From: Marasmius tenuissimus
Lineage: Eukaryota; Basidiomycota; Agaricomycetes; Agaricales; Marasmiaceae
NCBI GenBank assembly: GCA_029532415.1
Contig: JAQOTA010000050.1
Span: 5,270,001 to 5,334,000, forward strand
Direction: 5' to 3'
Length of the DNA stretch: 64,000 nt
The position numbers and the translations under genes are program-made. The notes under the pieces were generated by a model. That model saw nothing but the letters and a program-made list of their open reading frames with translations. It had not been told where the DNA came from and made no database searches. Shown in pieces: positions 47,050 through 58,939 of the stretch; the stretch's first letter is position 1, and every line of letters begins with the position of its first letter.

Positions 47050-49340
47050 TGGTGATTGATATCTAGACTGTAGAACGTCATCACCGGAGCAGAGCAAGTC
47101 AAAACTCACAAGAGTTAGAGAAAGAATATAACCCATGGGAGGCATACTAAACACCGTCTTCGACGTTATATTCACCAGCTCACCCCACTATGGGAATTTC
47201 GTGATGTTGCTTGTAAGAATACTATGTCCTCGCGTTAGAAAACTATCATAGAAGCTGTGAGGGTCCATATGTCGCGGAGAATATGAAAGGCAGTGACTTC
47301 AACGAGAGTCAAACATCGTCCGTAATGGTGGGTATTGCGAAAGGAGGGCAGACCGGCCCGGTTCCGATTGGAAGGGATTGTAAAAGCGCCCAGTGCCACC
47401 ACGCTTTGATTGCTCGTTGTTCAACGTCACTTACGTTCAACCATACTTAGATTTTCTTCATTATCTTCTTTCCACTCCAACTCAATCAGAAGTACTGTCA
47501 GCGCGGTTGACTTACATCAATGCTGCTATCACTCCCAAGTCCTTGGCCGTGTAAGTTACCATAAATCTGTGGCATATCAATCTACTCATGTTATATCGTT
47601 CTATCTTACGAGCAGTGTTCATTCCCTCTCAACCCTACAAGCGAGGCACGGATAGTAAGCTCTCAGACGGCGGTTGAGAAGAGAGTATGGCATCTCAACG
47701 ACTGAAGCCGCGATGAACGTGTTGGTACGTCCAATCTATACTTACTTCTAGACAACTTTGAGATGTGAACCAACGTCACAGCTCATCAGCATCGAGTCAA
47801 ATCAAGGAAGTAAGCATCTACGAGATGGAAAACAGCGGTGGGCAAGGTGCTTGGTGAACGGTCGAATCTCTTCTGGGAAGTGCCAAAAGCTCTCTCGCCG
47901 ATAGCGAGTCACCAGCACCAGCAGTGCTCCAATACTCTCTCCCAATGGTCTCACAACGAAAATTAACTCCTTCTTTACACCAGAAACCCTTAATCAGGCC
48001 TCTCTCGTCGGTCTCGGCGATTGTCGCCATCCTCGATTACGTTCGGGGTTCGAGCTCGACTTAGAACGGATATCCTCGGGCATCAACTCTTTTGATGAGA
48101 ACCGCCGGAGAATATAGGATGATTGAATATCAGTGCTGGCGAGGCTAATGTACGGGTGAGGGCGAGTACCGCTCTACCAGTATCTGTTTGACATATACAA
48201 GGCTCAGGTCCGTTCGATAGCGGGCGAATTAAAATCTTCAGGAGCCGTTGAGAGCCTCCCAGATATCACATTCAACTTTTTTGATACCCCTGAGGAACCC
48301 TACCTCCGAACCCGCTCTTTTTATTCCTTCCATCAAGATCACACCCCTCGGGATAGTATTCACTTTGGCCTACTTGTGCTGACAGCAACGCAAGCGAGTT
48401 TTGTGGTATCTGGCCGTGTCCAACGCTGACCTTTACCTCTCTATTAAGGGTATTGGAGCCTCTTCAGAGTATTAAGAGTCGGACATTAACGAGCAGACTC
48501 ATGTTACGTTCCCCGGTTTTCTTCCACGTCTCTCAGAGCGCCGTTTGGCATATTCTCTTTCTACAAAGAGATCAACGTTCGTGAGTGCATACCGGCGTTT
48601 ATATTTCTGTGGGTTTGACTGACCAGACACATGACTCAAGCCTATTTCTCTGCTGTCGTTGGTGAAATAGCTCACCAAAAACGTCAATTGTAGTTCGAGC
48701 GTTCAACGCATGAGTTGAATTGAAAAACTCGGATACCTGCAGCTCTGAAGTCCCTCGAATATAGTCACGTTTGGATCTCCGAGGTCATAGTACCCCCGAT
48801 CGAATGTTATAGGCCCGAGGTGATTGCCTAATGCATTCTAGTCAGGCCACATCTTCTATTTCGGAGGCATCTTGAAAACAAGGTAGCTGCAAAGGGGAAC
48901 TCTCTCGGAGGAATAGGCTGAATGGCTTACACAACGGGACTATACAGGTCTCTTTGTGAGTATCTTGTAACGCTGATTGACGAGGACAACGAATCTACTG
49001 GAGATCATGATCACGATCATGGACCCATAAGAGTCCAAACAGTGCATCTCGGAGTCATTTGATACGACTTTCCGTTTGGCCTCAGTCCCCGATAACAGTA
49101 CGAATACTTGGCCAGCCACGATCTAAACCAATTCCGGGCCAGCAAATCATACCACTAGATTCCGATACTACGTCACACTATTTACAGTCTGTTAGGGAGA
49201 GACGACGAGGAAAATCAAGGACTATAAAAACAGATATTCCGAGCTATATAGGAGTTTCCGTACGGATTTAGACGAAGAAAGAAATAAATCAACGTTGAAC
49301 GAACATAATAAAAGATAGTACACCCTGGAGCCAGCGATAA
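47050..49340. other. No gene seen
   Basis: Includes 48400-48960, a diverged duplicate of 32150-32720. The last part (49260-49340, AATAAATC and AATAAAAG) is AT-rich and probably belongs to the 3' end of copy D. Confidence 0.4.
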
Positions 49341-49367
49341 TCTCGCAGTCAACAAAACCAAAGAGTC

Positions 49368-52300
49368 CTAAAACCACCCTTGTACTCCATCGTCATCTGC
49401 GAGATCGTTATCCCACTGGCCTTGTTGCGAAGATGGCAGTGGTTCGGTAGCGTGATCGTGAGCGTATTGCCAGGAGCCAGCATCTGGCACGCTCCAGTGC
49501 TGCTGCTGAGGGACGACTTGAGGCCCTCCACCGTTGTAATGGAAAGTCGAAGGGTGACGATGAGGCATAGGTGCAGGGAATGGAAGGTAAGCGTGGGCGT
49601 AAGCAGTTGGATGGGGTGGGTAAGGAATGGTAGGCAATAAGTAAGAAGGTGAATGACGCAATGGTTGGTGGTAAACGTCCTGAGCATTCCAGTGTTGAGG
49701 AGGATAGCCTGAGTTATATGTATGAGGCATGTGCACACCATGGTATGGGGGATATGAGGGATTGGCATGAGAAGTCGAACTGGACGGCGAGGTAACGACT
49801 GGCGTGGAGGCGTAGGGATTTGAATCGTAACCTGCGTAGTTGACAGATGGTGCGAACGGGGAGATCTCTGATGAGAGTCCTACATCACCACCAGTATTGA
49901 AGGTGGTATCGACTGCGTAAGATGTGGGGTTGGTATAAGCGGACTCCACTCTATTCCCGGTGCGATCATTGTTTGAGAAGACGTGCTCAGCACTGCTATA
50001 TGGCTCGACTGACATCGATGCGTCGAAAGAGTTTATTGGCACCGGTACGGTCGCAAATTGCGACTCGGATGTCTCGAGCCATTCTGAGGTCTGGGGATCG
50101 ATGGACGATGGACTCGGATTGACCTCAGTGTGAGCTGGCATGGTGTCATGAAATATATCGAATGACACGCCGCTCGACAAAGGGTTCGCGGAGTGGGAGG
50201 AAGGTTCATGATAAAATGGTCGAATGTCACTATGGGCAGCCACAACCGTTTGCGATTGGTACTCGTAGTGCGAATGAGCATATCCTAGGGAAGGTAGGGC
50301 AGTTGAGGCTGCAAAAGGCAGGGACCTCGCTGGAAGTGGTTGCACAACTCGCGAATCTCGATTATCTGTGGCCCGTTCATCACTCGTGGTGTCGTTCTTG
50401 TGGCGAAGATCCTGCCGGTACGTTTGCACAACAAGAGCGTGAAAAAAAAAGCCAATAACGCACCTGGTCAGATGAGCAATGGTGACGCTCTATCCCTCCG
50501 GGCTCTTTATCGGTCCTCTGCCGTTTGCTGGCAATATTGTCCCCGGTGATCGTAAATCCATTGGCCCCATCGCATGGCACAGTCGGGACCTGAGAACTAC
50601 CCCAGGAACTCGCGTCCTGAACCGGTTCGTCGTCTTGCGGATTTGATTGGCCTTCTGAGTCGGCACCAATGGTAGATCGTCCGGGATGAAACTCTATCGA
50701 AGAGGTCAGTGCAAGAAGGGATGAGAGAATATCGGACACACCCTCATGAACGACGTCTTTGAAGCGATCCGAGTCATCATCAAATTGGAAAATACAGTGA
50801 TCGTATTGGAGATGTTGGGCAAAATTGGTAGTCGTCGGGTCGAACCCTTGGAGAAGTTGATATCAATGAACCAATCTATACTCCTCAGTAGGCCAGGACA
50901 ACGAGCGAAAGCCACAATCCAAGAGCTTGAGCTCAAGGGGAAGGCCGAAGTTGCGACATGATCCGGGTGGGATCTGAGACTGGCCGTCTTCATAGCATGA
51001 CCAGTAATGGAGGGAGGAGGTATCACCACTGAGGAGGCCGGGAGGAGGCAATCGAACAAACAGATATATCGGAGACTGCTCATGACGTTCGGAGAGCGTG
51101 CGTGGGTTCAATGAACCGTACAGTTGAGCTTGATGCCAGCGAAGCTCTGGTTGACATTAGCCTGTGGACAAGACTTAAGCAACAAAAGAAACGCACCGAA
51201 ATCCTCGAGTCCCTCCTTCAATGAGATTGCTCGACCACAGAAGACCCCACACGCTTGCAAGAGCCAGGCCTCCTCCACGTTCCAATTCAACAATAGCAAA
51301 AGCTTCGATCCCTTCCCCTCTCGAAGTCGGAATCTATAACTCATGCAATTAAGACAGTGGCATGAAATCCGAGACGAGCTCACCTTGTCAGTCCATTTTC
51401 CAACACTTTTCTATCTACTAGAGAGCCGCATTCACTCGCCCAGGAACTGTTCGCAACGGCAATAGAGGTTTCGGCCAGAATGGAAACGATGGTCGGCGAG
51501 TGTTCCATGAAGAGCTGAGTTCTTGGTTGAAATGGTGGGAGAAACTGCTCCTCCATGGCTCGGACATCACTCGTGGCATCATTATTGTGACATGATTCCT
51601 GCGGATATGTTAGTGATGTGCACATCAAGAAAAAAGAATCAGCAGCGCACCAGTTCTGGATTATTCCTCTCGGCACCCCCAAGTCCCATATCCATTTTCT
51701 GACCCTTGTTGGGAGCGCAAATCGAGCTGATAGTGGACTCGCTCCCGGCTTGGTTACTGGCCATACAAATTGGGTCCTCAGCCAATTTTTGGACCATTGT
51801 ATGCGATAGACACTCGGAGTCGTTGCCAGTGACGGATCCATCAAGGCTGTCGGAATGCTCTGCACCGAGGTAAGAGCCAGAACGAATGAATGAGAAATGG
51901 TCACACCTTGATCAACCTCCATGAACCGGTCTGGATGGTTAATGGGTTGAAAGTCGTAGTCACCATATCCAAGGTGTCGAGCAAAATCAGGAGTTGTTGG
52001 GTCAAAGCTTCTGAGAGTGTGGTATCGACGAATCAACTGGTAGCTGCTGGTGGACCAGGAATTTGAGCGGATTCCCCAACCAAAGAAATCGAGTTCAAGG
52101 GGAAGGCCGAAGTTGCGACATGACTCGGGTGAAAGTCGATGTTGACCATCTTCGTGGAAAGACCAGAAGTAGAGACGCGAGGTTTTGTAGTCGAGGGGGT
52201 TGCGGGGAGGTGGATGGATGAAAAGGTAGATTGGCTGCTGGCGTCGTTGTTGGGTTTTGGAAGGGGTTTTATCAAGAAAGCCATGCAACCACACCTCGGG

Positions 52301-53825
52301 ATAGACAAGCTCTGGTCAATGTTAGCTAGTGAAAAAGGGAACACAAATGACGACGCACTGTAAACACCGAGATCATCTTCCGACAATATTCCACGAGAAT
52401 GAAAGATGTTTGATGATTGACAAACCCAGGCCTCTTCCACGTCCTTGTTTGACTCCAACCAAAACCATCTTCCAGCATCTTCATCGAGTCGGAATCTACT
52501 CGTGATTTTAGACAGAGTGGCCTGTGATTTCCGAGTATCTCACCTTGTCAATCCATTTTCCAGCACCTTCCTCTCTACAGCACCCCAGCCACCCGTCCAG
52601 ACGTTGTTTGCAAAGGCGATGGGGGTTGCGGTCAAAGTGGAAAAGATGGTCGGTCGATGGCAAGATTCAGGCACGTTTACGCCGCGATCAGCGTGACGAG
52701 CAATCGCCCGCACAAACTCCCAATCAGTTTCCTTTGACTTTTGGCTCGCCAGGAAGCGCATGAAAACATCTTCTCGGAGAAGTTCGCTGGTCAAAGGTAG
52801 ATTCTCCATCTTGAGTTTCCACGGGTCCCACTCGATATCTGACTTTGGCCCCTGTGGACCTAGAACGATCTCTTCTTGGGTAGAATCCACCCACAGCTCC
52901 TCCGGTTCTTCGCAGCCGATTTTGCACTACGTCAATTGCATGATCAACCTATTCCATCTCAGTACTTCCACTACTTACAATCAGATTCCAGAAATACAAC
53001 CGACTAAGCAGTCCGAAACTCCTCTCAAAGTGCGAGATCGGTACAAGGCCTACAGAAAAATTGACTTGACCACAGGAATCGCCAGGCACACACACACTTA
53101 CCGTGCCAAAGGAGTAGTGACGGTACCGTTCCGATGTCAACAGCAAATGCCTGCGCATTATTGGACAAACTGAAGGTTCTTAAGCACGTAGGTGAATTTG
53201 GAACTCCACTAGACGTACCGCGCTCGCAAACAATTTCGAAAATCCTCCTCGAAGGCCTATAATCAAACTCTTTCTTTAATTGCTCCACCCCTTGAAGTGT
53301 ACAAAGCTCACCCTGCGCGCATCCGGCCCACTATAAGTCACCGATGTAAACGTGCCATCTGTCCCAATCACTTTCACAGCACAGATGGTTTTCTTTGCAG
53401 TCGGACTACAGGGAGGTCGCCACCATTGTTCCTTGTGACGACGATACTCAGTGACACAAACATCCTCAAGCCGGTAAAAATCCCCGCTCTTGACGTTCCG
53501 ATACTGGATGGAGGATACATGTAAGCCCTCGAGCTCTCCACTTTCCAGTCAGCCTGAAACTCACGTCGTCAAATTCGGTATGTTCCTTCTCTTCTCGCTG
53601 GATGATCTGGTTGACCTGGTTTCCGTTAACGTTAACAACCATTGTCGTAGTCGTCAAAGACGAGCCATTTCCCGGAGCTGCTGCCATATGCCCGTTAGTA
53701 GAGGACGAAGTTATCATCTCAGTTGACATGCGACTGCTGTGATAGTTGTGCTGGTCGCCTTGAACGTGGCTAAAGATTCCGCCAGATATCGAAGGGTTCT
53801 GCGCATTTGGAAAGAACGTTGACAT
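49368..53825 (-). pseudogene. Copy D: chimeric ISGG-family gene with one in-frame stop
   Basis: Start complementary to 53823-53825; first exon 53825-53565 (MSTFFPNAQ, ISGGIFSHVQGDQHNYH). It has the same chimeric structure as copy C, including a fused exon of the same 215 nt length (51598-51384). The second domain block continues through EAWLLQACGVF, PIYLFVRLPPP...YWSCYEDGQSQIPPGS, SKRQRTD and a last exon (about 50410-49368) with a full family-type tail (YPPYHGVHMP, YPPQHWNAQDV, QQHWSVPDAG). The only lesion seen is TGA at 50863-50865, where copy C has CGA (Arg). This would end the protein inside the second block, after LVH. It may be a recent pseudogene or make a truncated protein of about 850 aa. 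Confidence 0.75.
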
Positions 53826-53901
53826 GGATGCCGTAGAATGAAGGAGGGAGGGAGGAAGGGAAAAGGGGGTGTAGGGTGACAACGAATGGCAAGTCAAACA
53901 C

Positions 53902-53910
53902 GTTTATATT
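53902..53910 (-). promoter_or_regulatory. TATA box of copy D
   Basis: The minus strand reads AATATAAAC, about 78 bases before the start codon. Confidence 0.5.
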
Positions 53911-53995
53911 GCAGACAAACACAATGCTTACACGCCCTTGAGCCAAATCAGTACATAGCGCCAATAACACGCGTCTTCCGTCCGCCTCTCAAGAG

Positions 53996-54013
53996 CTCTC
54001 CCGACCGAGCTAC
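53996..54013 (-). promoter_or_regulatory. tRNA A-box-like motif upstream of copy D
   Basis: The minus strand reads GTAGCTCGGTCGGGAGAG, with GCTC...GAGC able to pair as a D-stem. Confidence 0.4.
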
Positions 54014-54552
54014 ATTTCCCATCCGTACCCTTCCTGATCTCTCCATTACCTTACATTTCCACCTCACACATTTCAGACACCTAAGCCATCGAGCTGTACG
54101 ATGTTCATTGTGTCTTCAATTGAGGGTTATCGCCAGCGCTATTTGGCCTTCCCATGAGCATTATCGATATGGAAAGATGAATGTCAGGATGCTGTTCCCC
54201 GGCGCGTCAGCCTTATTCTGATCATGGTTATTTAAGAAGAATAACATGCCGAGGGTATGCCCTTCTCAAATCTTCGTCAAGTTTGTTCTCGTCGGAACAG
54301 CCTACAGTGCCCTATCAGACTCCTATACGAGGGTCTTTCTTTGGTCCGGTCTTTGAGATCTGGCTCGACGACGTTGAGAAGTGACAGGGAGACTGGGTTA
54401 GAGAAAAAAGGCTTCATTCAAGACCGCACCTTGAACGAGACGCTCGAGTGCCATTTACTATACGAGTTCTATATTTCAGGCAATCACCCACATGCCTTTC
54501 AAACGAAAATAGGATGAGGGCACTAAACCACGCGTACCCCATTTTCGTCAAC

Positions 54553-54705
54553 ATGTCGCCCATCCAAACCGTCCAGTCCATTCCCCCATCCCTCTCTTCC
54601 GTCGATGTACACTTGGTCCTTGAATACATCACCTTCCATACCATCACCGCAAAATGCTTTCGTTCGACTCTCTTGAGAGACATGGCGGATTCACGATATC
54701 GATAA
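54553..54705 (+). CDS. Small conserved ORF, 50 aa
   Basis: The counterpart of 18114-18245. The first 30 residues (MSPIQTVQSIPPSLSSVDVH, LVLEYITFHTI) are kept; the C-terminus differs because of small deletions. Confidence 0.3.
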   Translation: MSPIQTVQSIPPSLSSVDVHLVLEYITFHTITAKCFRSTLLRDMADSRYR

Positions 54706-55603
54706 CGCTACGCTGTGCGTCCTATGCATGTGGCGTTCGTCGATATCAAAACCAAATAGAAGAACGAAATGCTGTAGGCTGGCGCTTCAGTCTTTGTACT
54801 CGATACGATCATGAGAACAGTCATAATAACGCACGGCAAACACGTTCCTTCTCACTCAAGTCTCAGTTCGTCTGAAGATTCCTCGGAGACCTCCAGAAGA
54901 ACACGAACGGTTCACGTGCGAAGCGGCCAGCGCTACACTCCGACCCTCAACCCTCGAGATATTTCACTAATTCTGACAAACCGATACCTAGGAGCCCCAA
55001 TCAGCCTGGAATCGAATAAAGTATCGTGTACGGCCCGATATACGACACCTGACAATAGTTCTTTCGAGCTGAACGGCATCTTGGGCGTCACGGCAAGTTG
55101 ACGTCGAGGACTGCTAGGGAAACCCGACTATCTGGGAGCTGATCTATGATTAATAGGGTGAGTAGCTTCCCGGGCCCGGGCGCTGGCGGCTGATGAGCTT
55201 CGAAGCACGACCAAAAATCTCAGTCAGTAGGTTAGACTTTCCTCGAACACTAATTTCTCGAGGGTACTTTTGAGTCCAACGTGATGCAGGGTCGATAGAT
55301 CCTCACTTTGAGTTCGACAGACCTGGGGGTTTCATGGGGGGAGAACATGTGTTCTTTCGGGCCCAATGAGTCCCAAAGAGCGCCAAGTATCCAGCTTGTA
55401 GGAGGCGGGAGGTGTTTGCAGCGGACAACAATCAGCATTTTGACTATCGGGGGTTTGGGAATTCCAAGAGGCCGTTACAAGAAGACGACTGTCGTTCATG
55501 GTGAGCGCGGTTGGACGACAGAGCTTTCTTCTTCTTTTTTTTGAGTAGACTTGAGGTGATTTTGGAGTCGCAGAAGAAAATCGGAAGCCGTATCCAGGGC
55601 GTA

Positions 55604-55864
55604 CTACGGTCTGGATCGCCCCAGTGAGCGCATAGCGTTTGGAAACGAAGCGTGCCCCTCGAATTCCCGTCTCTGATACCAATCGGTATCGTAGCTATCC
55701 AATTTTCGAGCCTGCAGAGCATAGAGGTTGAGACGTTGTAGAAAGAAGTGCCGCCAGAGAGTCGTTGAGCAAAGAGCGCTTGAGCCGTGATGGACGTCGC
55801 AGACAACGAGCAATTGTGCTTTGTCAGCGTTTGCGGCGTTGGCTGGCACCACCACATCTCCCAT
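55604..55864 (-). pseudogene. REFEGH / VNAAxADKA locus, copy 3
   Basis: In one frame of 86 codons: VVVPANAANADKAQLLVVCD, then LNLYALQARKLDSYDTDWYQ, then REFEGHASFPNAMRSLGR. This frame joins the two signatures that are separated in other copies, perhaps through deletion of an intron-sized piece. It shows they come from one locus. No known domain. Confidence 0.4.
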
Positions 55865-56768
55865 TTTTTAACGGCTCCCACCTCCATTCTTATACTCTCA
55901 CCTCCATTCATATACCGGTACCAATCTCTCAGTCTCCCGAACAGTCTTTTTTCCCCCAATGGTATGGATTTTCGACACCTTCACGTCAATCCACCAACAG
56001 CTTTTGAAAATATAACCACAACGAACTCAGAGGGACGACTTCACAAGGTCTCCGCTTCGTACTCTTCTGTTTGGATAGTACGGCCTGGAAGTTTGTTCTC
56101 GAGGTCAAAGTACCAGTGGAAGGTGAGTCGTTAGAACGAGTACTATGAGGTGTTCTTGCTGACTTTGAATTTGGTTCTGCAAGGATCGGCTCGGGCTGTC
56201 GAGTAGAAAAGAACTCACCACGGAGTTCTATGTATCTTGCTCAACGGTAAGTGCGAGTAGGTGAGGCGAACTTCACTAGGAATTACAACAAACTTTGTGG
56301 GTGTACACTCTAGATAGCACTTCCAAGAGGTACACAACTGGACCTATACAATAATGTCAGTACAGCAACTGATACTTATCCTGAGAAGCTGAACCTGTCA
56401 GCGATGGCTACGAGTTGGATGGATGAGAATGAGTTAGAAGACGAGCAATGGGCACCAATGATTGACGCGTTGGGCGTCAGTCTCGCCGAGATCAGTTAAT
56501 CAGCTGATCGCTCCAGTACTTCAGACGTGATGGTTTCGGATAAAGAGTAGTTGGCATTCATTTTAGGTAGCGTACACTATTTATACTAGTCGTAAGTTTG
56601 GTACCATAACACAACACAGGTCTAAGTCAAGTAAAACAACAATGAAAACAGTTCCGAATATTTGAAGCTACTATGTTCGGCGGGGCAGTGAAAACGGTCC
56701 GTCCAACCTTTGCTCTCCGCTAGACGGCGTGCTCGATGCGCAACAGAAAAACGACCTGACAGGGCTTC

Positions 56769-56970
56769 AATATAAACTGCAATACAACGGTGAAGTATGA
56801 GGCCGTCTTGCCGACTCATCATCGGCTAAGCTTGCACGAGTAATAGAAGCAGCCACGGTCGTGATATCGCACCGCCAGTACCACGAACAATAGTGGTTGA
56901 TGAAACGTGAGGATTACTTTTGCACTGTCGTGAGCGTGCCATGTCGGTTCATGACTCCAATCTGGTATCG
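56769..56970. repeat. Left arm of a 200 bp inverted repeat
   Basis: Reverse complement of about 60570-60765. Shared blocks include AATACAACGGTGAAGTATGA, AAGCTTGCACGAGTAATAGA, CCACGAACAATAGTGGTTGA and TTTTGCACTGTCGTGAGCGT. The arms are about 3.6 kb apart. Confidence 0.85.
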
Positions 56971-56999
56971 TGAGTCACGCTTCGGTCCTTGTACTTTTT

Positions 57000-57450
57000 G
57001 TAGCACAGGTCACCACCTCATTGCCTTCCGTACGGATGTTATGGCAGATGGTACGGCTTGTAAGTTCATTTGAAAGGTCGAAATACCAGCGGGCGTCACA
57101 TAGTCGGTGTGAATATGAGGCATCCCTGCCGAATTTGACTTCGCTTGTGTAACGATCGACTGACCTCGATAAGCAGTATCATCGAGCTTATCCCGAGCAT
57201 AGTATAGTAGAGATAGATATAGTCTAACAAGCCAGGGTTGGGCCTGGTTGGGCCTGTATGAGGCACACGAAGTTTTCAGGAACAGTTATATTTCGATATT
57301 CAGCGCACACCGGGACCCACAAGATTTGTCCGAACTCTCACCTACATCTGCGGTACCCTTTACGGGGGAAACCTTCTATAGAGTCCAGCTATGCAGCTAC
57401 CAATCAACCAGTCGTAGTATGGTAGATACAAGTTCAGATCAACTAGGTGG
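57000..57450. repeat. Partial R2 segment
   Basis: Related to 13180-13960, 26180-26970 and 61190-61990. It has the core GCGCACACCGGGACCCACAA at about 57302-57321 and the CTTCCGTACGGAT start also seen near 61215. No family gene lies next to it. Confidence 0.5.
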
Positions 57451-57637
57451 CGTAGTAGGGGCTGATAACGAAGAAAATCATCAGATGTCCAAAAAATTAT
57501 CCCAAGAAAATTTTCTGTTGCCTGGCACCCCGAAGATATCGATCAAGCGGAAGTGTAAATGTGAGCTAGATTACGTAGGGAGCCGGCAAAGAACGAGCTT
57601 GAACGAGAAGGGCGATAAGTAATCGAGATTCATTATA

Positions 57638-58847
57638 TCAACAACGCCAGGTTCGAAGGAATGGGAACACTTCGTGTATCGAGGGAAGGGTCACACCAGG
57701 AGTAGAATGGGAGGTGTTCGATTCGGGTCCGAGTGATCTAACCTCGCTCTCCTTTGGCCATTTGAGCCTTAGACTCGCCTCGATGGGGTCAGAAGTTGGG
57801 TTGGAAAGCGGAGGGAGATCAACAATGGGGGGATCGGGAGTCTGTACTCCCAAAAGTCGGCGGTTGGGTGAGCTATCATCGAGTCGATATGGGCGCTCCG
57901 GGGATTCTGGGCACGGTCGAACCTGGATATCGTGACGAAACTTGACATTATCCGTGTAAGTGTTTTTGGACTCCGTACCTTCTGAGACGTTGAGTCGTCA
58001 TGGGAGATCGTACTTTGTTGAGGGTGACCGTCGAAATTTGGGTCTACAAGGTTATGCATCGCTGAGTGTGGCAGTGGGTGATGAGCTGTCGCTGGAGGTG
58101 TTTCAATGTGGCGACTGTCCGGGGTATCAGAAAAAAAATGATAGCAGCAGAATAGATGGGAGTGGTTACTCACAACATGAATTCTAGCTGGTTCTTGAAC
58201 ATCAGACATGTCAAGCACTCCGAGGAAAAAGGACATAGGTCCAAGAAGCACACTAAACATCCGCGATGAACACAATTTTGCGTTCTATAGCGGGTGGACG
58301 CCTTCAGAGAAGAGATTCAGATTGAGGACGAGGCAGACAACAACTTACCCAAGAAATGATCCTTGAGACCGAACGAACTGGGAGCAATTAAAACAGCCAG
58401 CAAGGGGGTGAATTTTGATTCTGCAGAGCAAGCAGTTCGAGTGGCGGCATCGCGAATATGAAGGACTGAGATGCGTGAAGGTGAGCTGTTTGAATGGAGC
58501 GGAGCACCAGGATTGTAATTCACTATTCGTTCACAGAATCTGTTTCAAGTGGTGGTCGATGTGTCTGTCTAGTATGCGTTGTGAAACGTGAAAAAAAGGG
58601 GAATTTAAGACCTTAGTATCACCACTTACCGGACAGGTGGACGTATTGAATGCACCCGCCACTTATGACGAGGAAGGTCTGCTCGTTGTGCAATAGTTTT
58701 ATGACAGATATCACATTCTGCAGGCTGGCGACAGGGCTGCTTCGAGCTAGAAGATTTAGATGGCATGGAGGCTGCGGGAGAGAGTGTGTGGGAAGTTTGA
58801 TTGACTGGTGACGCGGGTCGTGCTGCGCTCGAGCGTGCATGCACCAT
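57638..58847 (-). CDS. Probable C2H2 zinc-finger protein
   Basis: The first exon (start at the ATG complementary to 58845-58847, or the in-frame ATG at 58934) encodes MVHARSSAARPASPVNQ, a Ser/Pro-rich stretch and the finger CDICHKTIAQRADLPRHKWR followed by VH. The spacing is C-x2-C-x12-H-x4-H, a good C2H2 match. A GTAAGT donor follows at about 58628. Middle exons (58520-58320) are not resolved. At the 3' end, a minus-strand exon (to about 57985) joins through a GTACGG...CAG intron (about 57977-57922) to a Pro/Ser-rich exon reading RRLLGVQTPDPPIVDLPP and ending at 57638. The join keeps frame. It is likely a DNA-binding nuclear protein. A single finger is unusual, and a second may lie in the unresolved middle. 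Confidence 0.5.
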
Positions 58848-58939
58848 GTCCGGCAGGTCTACATGTCCTATCGACTCTTTTGCTACTATAAATGGGAAAG
58901 GTAACAACCAATCTAAATGAGCAGCTATCAACAAGAGTT

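Larger units (their letters stand above)
53565..55860. repeat. Segmental duplication block, copy 3
   Basis: Resembles 17112-20000 and 7484-10500 but is more diverged, with several deletions around 55130-55200. It includes the empty CACTA site (near 54480-54500), the small plus-strand ORF and the REFEGH/VNAAxADKA locus remnants. Confidence 0.8.
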
